Assembly: GCA_049115735.1 (NCBI GenBank)
Contig: JAGDZP010000021.1
Span: 248,001 to 312,000, forward strand
Direction: 5' to 3'
Origin: CAXBNB01 sp049115735
GTDB lineage: Bacteria; Bacteroidota; Bacteroidia; Cytophagales; Cyclobacteriaceae
DNA length: 64,000 nt
Numbering within the stretch: the stretch's first letter is position 1; every line of letters begins with the position of its first letter. A program made the translations under genes and the position numbers. This document shows positions 45,901 through 55,197 of the stretch, piece after piece. The notes under the pieces are model-generated. The model worked only from the letters and a program-made list of their open reading frames with translations. It was not told the origin of the DNA and searched no databases.

Positions 45901-46788
45901 CTGATTGCAGACCTTGTTTTGGAAAACTGGACTGTTGATGAAACAGCGAACCAATTGGTAATTGACCTTGTTAAGAATTTTGTTAAGAAGAGATACGAAA
46001 TCGGCGGTGTATTCAAAAGAGAGAGGTTTACTCTTGAAGTTGGAGATGAGCTCCCGGCAGGTATCGTACAGCTGGCTAAAGTTTACGTTGCTAAGAAGCG
46101 TAAACTGAAAGTTGGTGATAAAATGGCGGGTCGTCACGGTAACAAAGGTGTTGTTGCAAGAATTGTGAGAGAAGAGGATATGCCATTCCTTGAGGACGGA
46201 ACTCCTATGGATATCGTGTTGAATCCACTTGGTGTGCCTTCAAGGATGAATATTGGTCAGATTTACGAAACAGTATTGGCTTGGGCTGGACTTCAGTTGG
46301 GTAGAAAATATGCAACTCCAATTTTTGATGGAGCCAGCATGGACGAAGTGGCAGCTGAACTTGAAGAAGCTGGATTAGCAGAATATGGACGTACTTATCT
46401 GTTTGATGGTCTTACCGGTAAGAGGTTTGATCAGCCAGTTACAGTTGGTGTAGCGTACATGCTAAAACTAGGTCACTTGGTTGATGATAAGATGCACGCC
46501 AGGTCTATCGGACCATACTCGTTGATTACTCAGCAGCCACTTGGTGGTAAAGCACAATTCGGTGGTCAGCGTTTTGGTGAGATGGAAGTGTGGGCATTGG
46601 AGGCCTTTGGTGCGGCCAATGTGTTACAGGAAATCCTGACAATCAAATCTGATGATGTAATAGGTAGAGCAAAAGCATATGAAGCCATTGTAAAAGGTGA
46701 GAATATGAACAAGCCTAACATTCCTGAATCATTCAATGTACTGGTTCATGAATTGAGAGGATTGGCTCTGGAAATTACACTCGACTAA
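42916..46788 (+). CDS. rpoB: RNA polymerase beta subunit
   Basis: 1290 residues. Start codon is TTG; an in-frame stop lies nine bases upstream and the encoded N-terminus (ANKTKTGRISFSSIKSVIDYPDFL) fits Bacteroidota RpoB. The rifampicin region reads QLSQFMDQTNPLAEITHKRRMSALGPGGL, with the usual wild-type residues. Further blocks: NFEDAIVISERVV, KITPKGETDPTPEE, and GDKMAGRHGNKGVVARI near the active site, ending in the GKAQFGGQRFGEMEVWALEAFGA clamp region. The beta subunit joins beta-prime, encoded 47 bases downstream. Confidence 0.98.
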   Translation: MANKTKTGRISFSSIKSVIDYPDFLNVQLQSFKDFFQLETPAERRIQEGLFKVFSENFPISDSRENFVLEFIDYLVDPPKYNVDECIDRGLTYSVPLKAKLKLSCNDEDNDDFETIEQEVFLGNIPYMTAKGSFVINGAERVIVSQLHRSPGVFFAQSKHTNGTKLYSARIIPFRGSWIEFATDVNNVMYAYIDRKKKFPVTTLLRSIGYGYDKDILDLFGLSEEVDADKKKLTKVIGRKLAARVLRTWTEDFVDEDTGEVVSIDRNEVILERDSVITDEDVETIMESGSKSIILHKKDVNITDYSIIYNTLQKDNSNSEKEAVEQIYRQLRNTEAPDEQTARDIINNLFFSDKRYDLGDVGRYRINKKLGLSLDNDARTLTTEDIILIVKYLIGLINSKAVVDDIDHLSNRRVRTVGEQLYAQFGVGLSRMARTIKERMNVRDNEEFKPIDLINARTLSSVINSFFGTNQLSQFMDQTNPLAEITHKRRMSALGPGGLSRERAGFEVRDVHYTHYGRLCTIETPEGPNIGLISSLCVHAKVNGMGFIETPYRNVEKGKVNMTSQVEYLTAEEEDTHNIAQANAPLKDNGQFINDKVKARYEGDFPVVGPKDIRYMDVAPNQIVSVAASMIPFLEHDDANRALMGSNMQRQAVPLMKPQAPIVGTGLESRVALDSRSLILSEGTGEITYADATKIIVKYDVTESESLVSFDTEYVTYDLIKFRRTNQDTCINLKPIVLKGEKVEAGQPLVEGFATEQGELALGRNLRVAYMPWQGYNFEDAIVISERVVRDDVFTSLHIEEFDLEVRDTKRGEEELTSEIPNVSEEAVKNLDENGIIRIGAEIKEGDILIGKITPKGETDPTPEEKLLRAIFGDKAGDVKDASLKASPSLRGVVIDTKLFSRPKKDKDLRARSKREVEILKGRYSQQLSELRGEMIEKLVAILGGKTCQGIKHKFGEEILSKGVKFNAKNIEENLFPEKNIFRDESNYHVPEEVNLIADLVLENWTVDETANQLVIDLVKNFVKKRYEIGGVFKRERFTLEVGDELPAGIVQLAKVYVAKKRKLKVGDKMAGRHGNKGVVARIVREEDMPFLEDGTPMDIVLNPLGVPSRMNIGQIYETVLAWAGLQLGRKYATPIFDGASMDEVAAELEEAGLAEYGRTYLFDGLTGKRFDQPVTVGVAYMLKLGHLVDDKMHARSIGPYSLITQQPLGGKAQFGGQRFGEMEVWALEAFGAANVLQEILTIKSDDVIGRAKAYEAIVKGENMNKPNIPESFNVLVHELRGLALEITLD

Positions 46789-46835
46789 TAATTATTTGAA
46801 ATCACGGCCAGTAGGCTAAAACATAGATAAAAATT

Positions 46836-49800
46836 ATGGCATTCAGAAAAAACAAAAAGCTAAACGTTGACTTTTCTCAAGTTACAATCAGTTTGGCTTC
46901 TCCCGAATCTATTCTGGAAAGTTCTCATGGTGAGGTTACACAACCTGAAACCATTAACTACAGAACATACAAGCCTGAAATGGGTGGATTGTTTTGTGAG
47001 AGAATCTTTGGTCCAGTAAAAGATTGGGAATGTCATTGTGGAAAATATAAGAGGATCAGATATAAAGGTATTATCTGTGATCGATGTGGTGTAGAAGTTA
47101 CCGAGAAAAAGGTAAGAAGGGAAAGAATGGGACACATCGAGCTGGTTGTTCCTGTAGCACATATCTGGTACTTCAAGTCTCTTCCAAACAAAATCGGTTA
47201 CTTGTTGGGTCTTCCAACAAAAAAACTGGATCAAATCATATACTACGAAAGGTATTTGGTAATCCAGCCCGGTGTGAAAGAAGAAGATGGTATCAATAGA
47301 TTAGACTTCTTAACTGAGGATGAGTATTTGGATATCCTGGATAAACTTCCAAGAGAAAACCAACTGCTTGAGGATGAAGATCCGGAGAAGTTCATCGCTA
47401 AAATGGGAGCAGAAGCACTCGAATTGGCACTTTCCAGAATTCAGTTGGATGAATTGTCTTACCAGTTGAGGCACCAGGCAGCCACTGATACTTCTCAGCA
47501 GAGAAAAGCAGAAGCACTTAAGAGACTGAAAGTTGTTGAGGCATTCAGAGAAGCTAAAACTCGTATCGAGAATAAGCCGGAATGGATGATCATCAAGATG
47601 GTACCTGTAATTCCACCGGAATTGAGACCATTGGTGCCATTGGATGGTGGACGATTTGCTACTTCTGATTTGAATGATTTATACAGAAGGGTTATCATCA
47701 GAAACAACCGTCTGAAAAGACTTATTGATATCAAAGCTCCGGAGGTAATTCTTAGAAATGAGAAAAGGATGCTTCAGGAAGCTGTTGATTCATTATTTGA
47801 TAATTCAAGAAAAGTAAATGCAGTAAGGTCTGATGGAAACAGGGCGTTGAAATCTTTGAGTGATATGCTTAAAGGTAAGCAAGGCCGATTCCGTCAAAAC
47901 CTATTGGGTAAAAGGGTTGACTACTCTGGTCGTTCGGTGATCGTGGTAGGACCTGAGCTGAAAATGCATGAATGTGGTCTTCCTAAGGGAATGGCAGCCG
48001 AGCTTTTCAAGCCTTTCGTTATCAGAAAGCTGATCGAAAGGGGAATTGTGAAAACAGTAAAATCAGCGAAGAAAATTGTTGATAGAAAAGATCCAGTGAT
48101 CTGGGATATTTTGGAGAACGTTTTGAAAGGACATCCCGTTCTTCTCAACCGTGCCCCAACGCTTCACAGATTGGGTATTCAGGCTTTCCAACCAAAAATG
48201 ATTGAAGGAAAGGCGATTCAACTTCATCCATTGGCATGTACTGCATTTAATGCGGATTTTGATGGTGACCAAATGGCTGTTCACGTACCACTTGGGCATG
48301 AGGCTATCTTGGAAGCGTCACTATTGATGTTGGCTTCACATAACATCCTTAACCCTGCCAATGGTGCACCTATTACAGTACCATCACAGGATATGGTTTT
48401 GGGATTGTACTATGTGACCAAAGGAAGAAGAGGAACAGAGAAAGAGCCGGAACCAGGTGAAGGCATGCTGTTTTACAGCCCTGAGGAAGTGATCATCGCT
48501 ATCAATGAAGAAAAAGTTTCTAAGCATGCCTACATCAAAGTAAGAACTACTGTTCGAACCGAGTCTGGAGAATTAGAAACTCAAATTGTGGAAACTGTAG
48601 CCGGTCGAGTAATATTCAATGAATTCGTGCCTGAAGAAGTAGGGTATGTTGATGAGTTATTGACTAAGAAAAAACTACAGAAGATTATATCTACTGTATT
48701 CAATATTTCGGGAATGGCCAGAACGGCTCAATTCCTTGATGATATCAAGACCTTAGGATTCCAGTCTGCCTACAAAGGTGGGTTGTCAATGGGACTTGGT
48801 GACATCAACATACCAGAGGAGAAAGATAAGCTTGTTGCACAAGCTAAAGAAGAAGTGGATGCGGTATGGGCCAACTATCAAATGGGTCTAATTACTGACA
48901 ATGAACGATACAACCAGGTGATAGATATCTGGACGAGAATCAACTCAATGTTGACAGGAACCCTAATGAATCAGTTGGAAGAAGAGAAGCAAGGATTCAA
49001 CTCGATCTTTATGATGATGCACTCCGGTGCAAGGGGGTCGAGAGAGCAGATTCGCCAGTTGGGTGGAATGAGAGGACTGATGGCTAAGCCACAAAAGAAC
49101 TTGCAAGGTTCTGTAGGTGAGATTATCGAAAACCCAATTCTATCAAACTTTAAAGAAGGACTTGATGTAATCGAATACTTTATTTCTACACACGGTGCAA
49201 GGAAAGGTCTGGCCGATACGGCACTTAAAACTGCAGATGCTGGTTACCTAACTAGGAGACTTGTTGACGTTGCGCAGGATGTGGTAGTGAATGAAGTGGA
49301 CTGTGGAACCTTAAGAGGTCTGTCTGTTACAGCATTGAAAGACAATGAGGATATTGTTGAACCATTATCTGAAAGGATTTTGGGTAGAGTATCTGTACAC
49401 GATGTGTACGACCCTATAACAGAAGAACTGCTTGTAGCTGCAGGTGATGAAATCACTGAAGAAATAGCTAATAAAATAGATGACACAAGTGTTGAAGAAG
49501 TAGAAATCAGGTCAGTATTGACTTGTGAGACGAAGCAGGGTATTTGTGGCAAGTGCTACGGACGTAACCTGGCAACAGGTAACATGGCTCAGCAAGGTGA
49601 AGCTGTGGGCGTAATTGCCGCACAATCTATTGGAGAGCCTGGTACACAGCTTACATTGAGAACATTCCACGTGGGTGGTACTGCTTCCAACATTGCAGTT
49701 GACGCTAGTATCATTGCCAAGTTCGATGGTGTAGTTGAGTTTGAGGAGCTTCGTTCCATCAAAACTACTGACGGTGAGGACGAGAAGGTAAATGTGGTAA

Positions 49801-51146
49801 TGGGACGTTCTGGTGAGATTAGAATAATTGATCCGGAATCAAACAAAGTATTGATTAGTAATCATGTGCCATACGGTGCATTCTTGAATATCAAGGATAA
49901 AGCAAAAGTGAAGAAAGGAGACAAGCTTTGTCACTGGGATCCGTATAACGCAGTAATTCTTTCTGCATTTGATGGTAGTATTGCTTTCGAATCTATTGAA
50001 GAAGGTATTACCTATAAAGAGGAGTCAGATGAGCAGACAGGCCACAGAGAGAAGGTAATCATTGACACTAAAGATAAAACTAAGAACCCATCTATTGTTG
50101 TAGAGAAAGGCGATACCGTTCAATCTTACAACATACCAGTGGGTGCTCACTTAGCTGTTGAAGAAGGAGATAAAGTGAAATCAGGTCAGATATTGGCCAA
50201 GATCCCTAGAATGATGGGTAAATCGAGAGATATTACCGGTGGTCTTCCTAGGGTTACAGAATTGTTTGAAGCCAGGAATCCTTCTAATCCAGCGGTAGTA
50301 AGTGAGATTGATGGTGTTGTGACATACGGTGGTATCAAGAGGGGTAACCGAGAGATCTTCATCGAGTCTAGGGATGGTGTGAAGAAAAGATATCTTGTAT
50401 CTCTATCAAAACACATTCTTGTCCAGGACAATGACTTTGTGAGAGCAGGTTATGCATTGTCTGATGGAGCGATCACCCCGGCTGATATTTTGGCCATTAA
50501 AGGACCAACCGCTGTACAGGAATATCTTGTGAATGAAATACAGGAAGTATACCGTCTACAGGGTGTGAAGATCAATGACAAACACATTGAGACTATAGTG
50601 AGCCAAATGATGCAGAAAGTAAATATTCTGGATGCTGGTGATACAAGTTTCCTTCCTGGCCAGATTGTGGATAAGCACATCTTCATGGAAGAAAATGATT
50701 CAATCCTTGATATGAAAGTAGTATCTGAATCGGGAGATTCTGAGAACTTGAAGCCTGGGCAGATCATTACTGCTAGACAACTAAGAGATGAAAATTCTAG
50801 CTTGAAGCGTAAGGATTTGAAAATTGTTCAAGTGAGAAGTGCTGCTCCAGCGGTATCTGAACCAAGGCTACAGGGTATTACTCAGGCGTCATTGGCTACT
50901 CAAAGTTTCATTTCTGCTGCATCATTCCAGGAAACTACGAAAGTACTGAGTGAAGCATCTATTAGAGGTAAGAGAGATCATTTGATCGGCTTGAAAGAAA
51001 ATGTGATCGTAGGTCACTTGATTCCTGCAGGTACTGGTCAAAGAGAATACCAGGACATTATTGTGGGGTCTCAGGAAGAATATGATACTTTGGTTGCCTC
51101 AAAGGAAAGCTTTAATAAGTCTATAGAACTTCAGGAAAATGAGTAA
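46836..51146 (+). CDS. rpoC: RNA polymerase beta-prime subunit
   Basis: 1436 residues. The N-terminal zinc ribbon is CHCGKYKRI...CDRCGVEV; the catalytic loop NADFDGDQMAVH holds the three magnesium-binding aspartates; the trigger-loop region includes GARKGLADTALKTADAGYLTRRLVDVAQD; the second zinc site is formed by CGT, CETKQGICGKC. Length and layout match the phylum. Its last eight bases overlap the DUF3467 gene. Confidence 0.98.
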   Translation: MAFRKNKKLNVDFSQVTISLASPESILESSHGEVTQPETINYRTYKPEMGGLFCERIFGPVKDWECHCGKYKRIRYKGIICDRCGVEVTEKKVRRERMGHIELVVPVAHIWYFKSLPNKIGYLLGLPTKKLDQIIYYERYLVIQPGVKEEDGINRLDFLTEDEYLDILDKLPRENQLLEDEDPEKFIAKMGAEALELALSRIQLDELSYQLRHQAATDTSQQRKAEALKRLKVVEAFREAKTRIENKPEWMIIKMVPVIPPELRPLVPLDGGRFATSDLNDLYRRVIIRNNRLKRLIDIKAPEVILRNEKRMLQEAVDSLFDNSRKVNAVRSDGNRALKSLSDMLKGKQGRFRQNLLGKRVDYSGRSVIVVGPELKMHECGLPKGMAAELFKPFVIRKLIERGIVKTVKSAKKIVDRKDPVIWDILENVLKGHPVLLNRAPTLHRLGIQAFQPKMIEGKAIQLHPLACTAFNADFDGDQMAVHVPLGHEAILEASLLMLASHNILNPANGAPITVPSQDMVLGLYYVTKGRRGTEKEPEPGEGMLFYSPEEVIIAINEEKVSKHAYIKVRTTVRTESGELETQIVETVAGRVIFNEFVPEEVGYVDELLTKKKLQKIISTVFNISGMARTAQFLDDIKTLGFQSAYKGGLSMGLGDINIPEEKDKLVAQAKEEVDAVWANYQMGLITDNERYNQVIDIWTRINSMLTGTLMNQLEEEKQGFNSIFMMMHSGARGSREQIRQLGGMRGLMAKPQKNLQGSVGEIIENPILSNFKEGLDVIEYFISTHGARKGLADTALKTADAGYLTRRLVDVAQDVVVNEVDCGTLRGLSVTALKDNEDIVEPLSERILGRVSVHDVYDPITEELLVAAGDEITEEIANKIDDTSVEEVEIRSVLTCETKQGICGKCYGRNLATGNMAQQGEAVGVIAAQSIGEPGTQLTLRTFHVGGTASNIAVDASIIAKFDGVVEFEELRSIKTTDGEDEKVNVVMGRSGEIRIIDPESNKVLISNHVPYGAFLNIKDKAKVKKGDKLCHWDPYNAVILSAFDGSIAFESIEEGITYKEESDEQTGHREKVIIDTKDKTKNPSIVVEKGDTVQSYNIPVGAHLAVEEGDKVKSGQILAKIPRMMGKSRDITGGLPRVTELFEARNPSNPAVVSEIDGVVTYGGIKRGNREIFIESRDGVKKRYLVSLSKHILVQDNDFVRAGYALSDGAITPADILAIKGPTAVQEYLVNEIQEVYRLQGVKINDKHIETIVSQMMQKVNILDAGDTSFLPGQIVDKHIFMEENDSILDMKVVSESGDSENLKPGQIITARQLRDENSSLKRKDLKIVQVRSAAPAVSEPRLQGITQASLATQSFISAASFQETTKVLSEASIRGKRDHLIGLKENVIVGHLIPAGTGQREYQDIIVGSQEEYDTLVASKESFNKSIELQENE

Positions 51147-51471
51147 GAAAGAAGAAGAGGATCAGCAACAACAATCCGGACAAATCAATATTGAGTTGTC
51201 TGAGGAAATCGCTGAAGGCGTGTACGCCAACCTTGCAATGATTGCTCATTCAAACTCTGAGTTTGTAATCGACTTTATCAGGTTGATGCCTGGGGTACCA
51301 AAAGCAAAAGTAAAATCCAGGGTTGTAGTTACCCCGGAGCATGCTAAGAGGCTTTTGATGGCCTTGCAGGATAATATCCAGAAGTATGAGAAAACCTTTG
51401 GGCCAATAAAACAAGTAAGTGATACTCCCAAATTCCCTATGAATTTTGGAGGCACTGTTGGAGAGGCCTAA
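51139..51471 (+). CDS. DUF3467 protein coupled to rpoC
   Basis: 110 residues, matching the small DUF3467 family: INIELSEEIAEGVYANLAMIAHSNSEFVIDFIRLMPGVPKAKVKSRVVVTPEHAKRLL-type fold, here broken by eye into EEIAEGVYANLAMIAHSNSE, then FIRLMPGVPKAKVKSRV and TPEHAKRLLMAL. Function unknown. The start ATG lies inside the end of rpoC (8-base overlap), so it is translated with beta-prime. A strong terminator 25 bases after its stop makes it the last gene of the rpoBC unit. Confidence 0.88.
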   Translation: MSKKEEEDQQQQSGQINIELSEEIAEGVYANLAMIAHSNSEFVIDFIRLMPGVPKAKVKSRVVVTPEHAKRLLMALQDNIQKYEKTFGPIKQVSDTPKFPMNFGGTVGEA

Positions 51472-51495
51472 GGCAATATAAAACACAAGAATTTG

Positions 51496-51529
51496 GGATC
51501 GAGTGCATTTGCATTCGATCCTTTTTTTT
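51496..51529 (+). terminator. Terminator of the rpoBC unit
   Basis: GGATCGAGTGC (51496-51506) pairs with GCATTCGATCC (51511-51521), one G-U, with a 4-base loop ATTT, followed by eight Ts. Confidence 0.92.
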
Positions 51530-51626
51530 GGAGCACACTTCCGAGCAAAGGATAAATAGTAATTCAATGTGATAATGTTGATTTTCAGGGACTTGGATTT
51601 TTCATCCAATTTCTTTGAGGTTAATG

Positions 51627-51657
51627 TTTTAATTAGAATTTTTTATCCCTATTTTTG
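51627..51657 (+). promoter_or_regulatory. Promoter of the rpsL-rpsG-fusA-rpsJ operon
   Basis: TATTTTTG (51650-51657) is an exact TAnnTTTG -7 box followed by CG. At the 19-base spacing the -33 position reads TTTT (51627-51630), one base off TTTG. rpsL starts 47 bases after the -7 box. Confidence 0.65.
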
Positions 51658-51703
51658 CGTTCCGATTTTTGAAAGGAAAGAATAAATATAAAAAAATAAG
51701 TAA

Positions 51704-52084
51704 ATGCCTACTATACAGCAATTAGTAAGAAAAGGTAGAAAAACGTTGGTTTCAAAATCGAAATCACCTGCTTTGGACTCTTGTCCACAACGCAGGGGGG
51801 TTTGTACCAGGGTTTACACCACCACGCCAAAAAAGCCTAACTCAGCAATGAGAAAAGTAGCAAGGGTGAGGCTAACAAATGGTAAAGAAGTGAACGCATA
51901 CATTCCAGGCGAGGGTCACAATCTTCAGGAACACTCTATTGTGTTGATCAGAGGAGGAAGAGTGAAGGATTTGCCGGGTGTAAGGTATCACATCATTAGA
52001 GGTGCATTGGATACAGCTGGTGTAAGCGGTAGGTTGCAGAGAAGATCCAAGTACGGAGCTAAGAAGCCTAAAGACAAAAAATAA
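51704..52084 (+). CDS. rpsL: 30S ribosomal protein S12
   Basis: 126 residues. Decoding-centre protein with RGVCTRVYTTTPKKPNSAMRK and PGVRYHIIRGALDTAGV; the lysines in PKKPNS and the segment before PGVR are the wild-type pattern linked to streptomycin sensitivity. First gene of the str operon, no tuf in this unit. Confidence 0.98.
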   Translation: MPTIQQLVRKGRKTLVSKSKSPALDSCPQRRGVCTRVYTTTPKKPNSAMRKVARVRLTNGKEVNAYIPGEGHNLQEHSIVLIRGGRVKDLPGVRYHIIRGALDTAGVSGRLQRRSKYGAKKPKDKK

Positions 52085-52102
52085 TTTATCAATTAATATA
52101 AA

Positions 52103-52570
52103 ATGAGAAAAGCTAAACCAAAGAAGAGATATATTCTTCCTGATCCAAAGTTCAAAGATACTTTGGTTTCAAAGTTCGTGAACTATTTGATGGTTGACGG
52201 GAAGAAGAGTATTGCTTACTCTATTTTCTATGACGCTATAGATATCGTAGAAGATAAGACAAGTGAGAATGGTCTTGAGACTTGGAAAAAAGCATTGAAC
52301 AACATCATGCCTTCAGTAGAAGTGAAGAGTAGGAGAGTTGGGGGTGCGACATTCCAGGTTCCTATTGAAGTAAGACCTAACAGGAAAATTTCATTAGGGA
52401 TCAAATGGATGATCTCGTACTCTCGAAACAGAGGAGAAAAGACAATGAAAGAAAGATTGGCTGCAGAGATTATCGCTGCGTCAAAAGGAGAGGGTTCTGC
52501 AGTGAAGAAGAAAGATGATACGCACAGAATGGCAGAAGCAAACAAAGCATTTTCACACTTCAGATTTTAA
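52103..52570 (+). CDS. rpsG: 30S ribosomal protein S7
   Basis: 155 residues. Primary 16S rRNA binder of the head. Blocks PDPKFKDTLVSKFVNYLMVDGKK and GGATFQVPIEVRPNRK are present, ending THRMAEANKAFSHFRF. Starts 18 bases after rpsL. Confidence 0.98.
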   Translation: MRKAKPKKRYILPDPKFKDTLVSKFVNYLMVDGKKSIAYSIFYDAIDIVEDKTSENGLETWKKALNNIMPSVEVKSRRVGGATFQVPIEVRPNRKISLGIKWMISYSRNRGEKTMKERLAAEIIAASKGEGSAVKKKDDTHRMAEANKAFSHFRF

Positions 52571-52585
52571 TAGTAACTATCACTG

Positions 52586-54694
52586 ATGGCAAAAAGAGAT
52601 TTAAAATATACTCGTAATATAGGTATCGCCGCACACATTGATGCAGGTAAAACGACTACCACTGAGCGTATTCTATATTATACAGGAGTAAGTCATAAAA
52701 TAGGTGAAGTGCACGATGGTGCTGCCACTATGGACTGGATGGAGCAAGAGCAGGAAAGAGGTATTACTATTACTTCTGCTGCGACTACTGTATTCTGGCC
52801 TTATAAAGGAAATGAATATCACATCAACATTATTGATACCCCTGGTCACGTTGACTTTACAGTTGAGGTAAATAGGTCCCTTAGGGTTCTTGATGGTTTG
52901 GTGTTCTTGTTTAGTGCTGTTGACGGTGTTGAGCCTCAATCAGAAACTAACTGGAGACTTGCTGATAACTATAAAGTAGCAAGGATTGGCTTTGTTAACA
53001 AAATGGACAGAGCTGGTGCTGACTTCTTGAAAGTATGTACTCAGGTAAAAGAAATGCTTGGAACAAAAGCCGTTCCATTACAATTGCCTATCGGTGCTGA
53101 AGAAACTTTCAAAGGTGTTGTTGACCTTGTGGAAAACAAAGCCATTGTTTGGAATGAGGATGATATGGGAATGACTTTCGAAGAAGTTCCAATTCCTGAG
53201 GACATGGTGGACGAAGTTCACGAATACAGAGCAAACCTCGTAGAGTCAGTTGCTGAGTATGATGAGGCTTTGATGGAAAAATTCTTCGAAGATGAAGATT
53301 CTATCACGAAAGACGAAATAATAGCTGCTTTGAGAGCAGCGACTATAGATTTGGCATTTGTGCCAATGATGTGTGGTTCGGCATTCAAGAACAAAGGAGT
53401 TCAGACAATGCTTGATTATGTAATGGAATTACTTCCATCTCCATTGGACAGAGATAGTATTACAGGTACCAACCCTGATACAGAAGAGCCAGTAGAAAGA
53501 ACACCAGAATTGGATCAGCCATTTTCAGCGCTAGCGTTTAAAATTGCCACTGACCCATTCGTAGGTCGTTTGTGCTTCGTAAGATCATATTCCGGACATC
53601 TGGATTCTGGTTCTTATGTACACAATACAAGAACAGGGAAGAAAGAAAGGATTTCCAGGATATTCCAGATGCATGCCAACAAGCAGAATCAGATTGATTC
53701 CCTTCACTGCGGTGACATTGCTGCGGTAGTTGGATTTAAGGATATTAAAACGGGAGATACGCTTTGTGATGAGAAAGGAAAGATTGTTCTTGAATCTATG
53801 GTTTTCCCTGACCCGGTAATCGGATACGCTATCGAGCCTAAGGCTCAGGCGGATGTTGACAAACTGGGAATGGCTATTTCTAAGTTGGTTGAAGAAGATC
53901 CTACCTTAGTTGTTGAGACTAACCACGAGACAGGTCAGACTATCTTGAAAGGTATGGGTGAGCTTCACCTGGATATCATCATCGACCGATTGAAGAGAGA
54001 GTTCAAAGTAGAGATCAACCAGGGTGCTCCTCAGGTTGCCTACAAAGAAGCATTAAAGACTACTGTAGATCACAAAGAGGTTTATAAGAAGCAGTCTGGT
54101 GGTCGTGGTAAGTTCGCTGATATTGTATTTGAGCTTGGACCAAAAGACGAAGATTTCGAAGGAACTGGTTTACAGTTTGATAATAAGATTGTTGGTGGTG
54201 TTATTCCAAAAGAGTTCATACCGGCAGTAGAGAAAGGATTTAAGCAAGCTATGGATAACGGTCCATTGGCTGGTTATCCTATTGATGACATGAAGGTGAA
54301 ATTGTATCATGGATCTTTCCATGATGTGGATTCGGATTCATTGTCATTTGAGTTGGCTGCAAGAGTAGGTTTTAGAGAAGCATCTAAGAAAGCTAACCCA
54401 GTGCTGTTAGAGCCAATCATGGCAGTAGAAGTTGTTACTCCAGATGAGTACACCGGATCGGTTACTGGTGACTTGAACAAGAGAAGAGGTTTGATGAAGG
54501 GGATGGATACAAGAGGAGTTTCTCAGGTAATCAAAGCGGATGTTCCATTGTCAGCATTGTTTGGATACATCACAGATTTGAGAACCATTACTTCAGGGAG
54601 AGCAACAGCATCTTTAACATTCTCACACTATGATAGTGTGCCGAAGAACATTGCTGAAGATGTAATTTCAAAAGCACAGGGACAGCCTGCTTAA
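52586..54694 (+). CDS. fusA: Elongation factor G
   Basis: 702 residues, five domains. G motifs: AHIDAGKTTTTERIL (P-loop), DTPGHVDFTVEVNRSLRV (G3), NKMDRAGAD (G4). The domain IV loop region SGGRGKFADI and domain V YITDLRTITSGRATASLTF are present. EF-G drives translocation and, with RRF, recycling. It follows rpsG by 15 bases and precedes rpsJ by 12, with no tuf between. Confidence 0.98.
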   Translation: MAKRDLKYTRNIGIAAHIDAGKTTTTERILYYTGVSHKIGEVHDGAATMDWMEQEQERGITITSAATTVFWPYKGNEYHINIIDTPGHVDFTVEVNRSLRVLDGLVFLFSAVDGVEPQSETNWRLADNYKVARIGFVNKMDRAGADFLKVCTQVKEMLGTKAVPLQLPIGAEETFKGVVDLVENKAIVWNEDDMGMTFEEVPIPEDMVDEVHEYRANLVESVAEYDEALMEKFFEDEDSITKDEIIAALRAATIDLAFVPMMCGSAFKNKGVQTMLDYVMELLPSPLDRDSITGTNPDTEEPVERTPELDQPFSALAFKIATDPFVGRLCFVRSYSGHLDSGSYVHNTRTGKKERISRIFQMHANKQNQIDSLHCGDIAAVVGFKDIKTGDTLCDEKGKIVLESMVFPDPVIGYAIEPKAQADVDKLGMAISKLVEEDPTLVVETNHETGQTILKGMGELHLDIIIDRLKREFKVEINQGAPQVAYKEALKTTVDHKEVYKKQSGGRGKFADIVFELGPKDEDFEGTGLQFDNKIVGGVIPKEFIPAVEKGFKQAMDNGPLAGYPIDDMKVKLYHGSFHDVDSDSLSFELAARVGFREASKKANPVLLEPIMAVEVVTPDEYTGSVTGDLNKRRGLMKGMDTRGVSQVIKADVPLSALFGYITDLRTITSGRATASLTFSHYDSVPKNIAEDVISKAQGQPA

Positions 54695-54706
54695 ATTGAA
54701 AAGATT

Positions 54707-55012
54707 ATGAATCAGAAAATAAGAATAAAACTTAAGTCTTACGATCACAATTTGGTGGACAAGTCATCAGAAAAAATCGTAAGGGCAGTGAAGGTAACTG
54801 GTGCAGTAGTGAGTGGTCCAATTCCACTTCCTACGGTGAAGGAAAAATTTACTGTTTTGAGATCGCCTCACGTAAACAAGAAGTCAAGAGAGCAGTTTCA
54901 GCTTTGTACCTATAAGAGATTGGTGGATATCTACTCTAATAGCGCAAAGACTGTTGATGCCCTTATGAAACTTGAGCTCCCTAGCGGGGTTGACGTTGAG
55001 ATCAAGGTCTGA
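54707..55012 (+). CDS. rpsJ: 30S ribosomal protein S10
   Basis: 101 residues. Contains KIRIKLKSYDHNLVDKSSEKIV and LPTVKEKFTVLRSPHVNKKSREQF. S10 also serves as NusE in antitermination with NusG. Here it is the last gene of the str unit: a terminator and a new promoter separate it from rplC. Confidence 0.98.
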   Translation: MNQKIRIKLKSYDHNLVDKSSEKIVRAVKVTGAVVSGPIPLPTVKEKFTVLRSPHVNKKSREQFQLCTYKRLVDIYSNSAKTVDALMKLELPSGVDVEIKV

Positions 55013-55035
55013 TCAAGAATATTTAACTCATTAAA

Positions 55036-55071
55036 AGAGCCAATAATGACATAGTTATTGGTTCTTTTTTT
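55036..55071 (+). terminator. Terminator after rpsJ
   Basis: AGAGCCAATAA (55036-55046 region) pairs with TTATTGGTTCT (55055-55065), one G-U, around an 8-base loop, followed by a run of Ts to 55071. Confidence 0.88.
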
Positions 55072-55105
55072 GTCTTAAAGTATTCTTAATATTTATTTCG
55101 ATTAG

Positions 55106-55136
55106 TTTGACTGCCAATTTAGAATTGCTATCTTTG
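55106..55136 (+). promoter_or_regulatory. Consensus promoter of the rplC (S10/spc) operon
   Basis: TTTG (55106-55109), exactly 19 bases, then TATCTTTG (55129-55136), continuing GCAGTCCTTTTT. It is a perfect match to the Bacteroidota consensus. The leader to rplC is about 55 bases long. Confidence 0.9.
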
Positions 55137-55197
55137 CAGTCCTTTTTACAGGGGAAGGCTATAAGCACCCATTTTTATAAAGAAATTAGATACTAAA

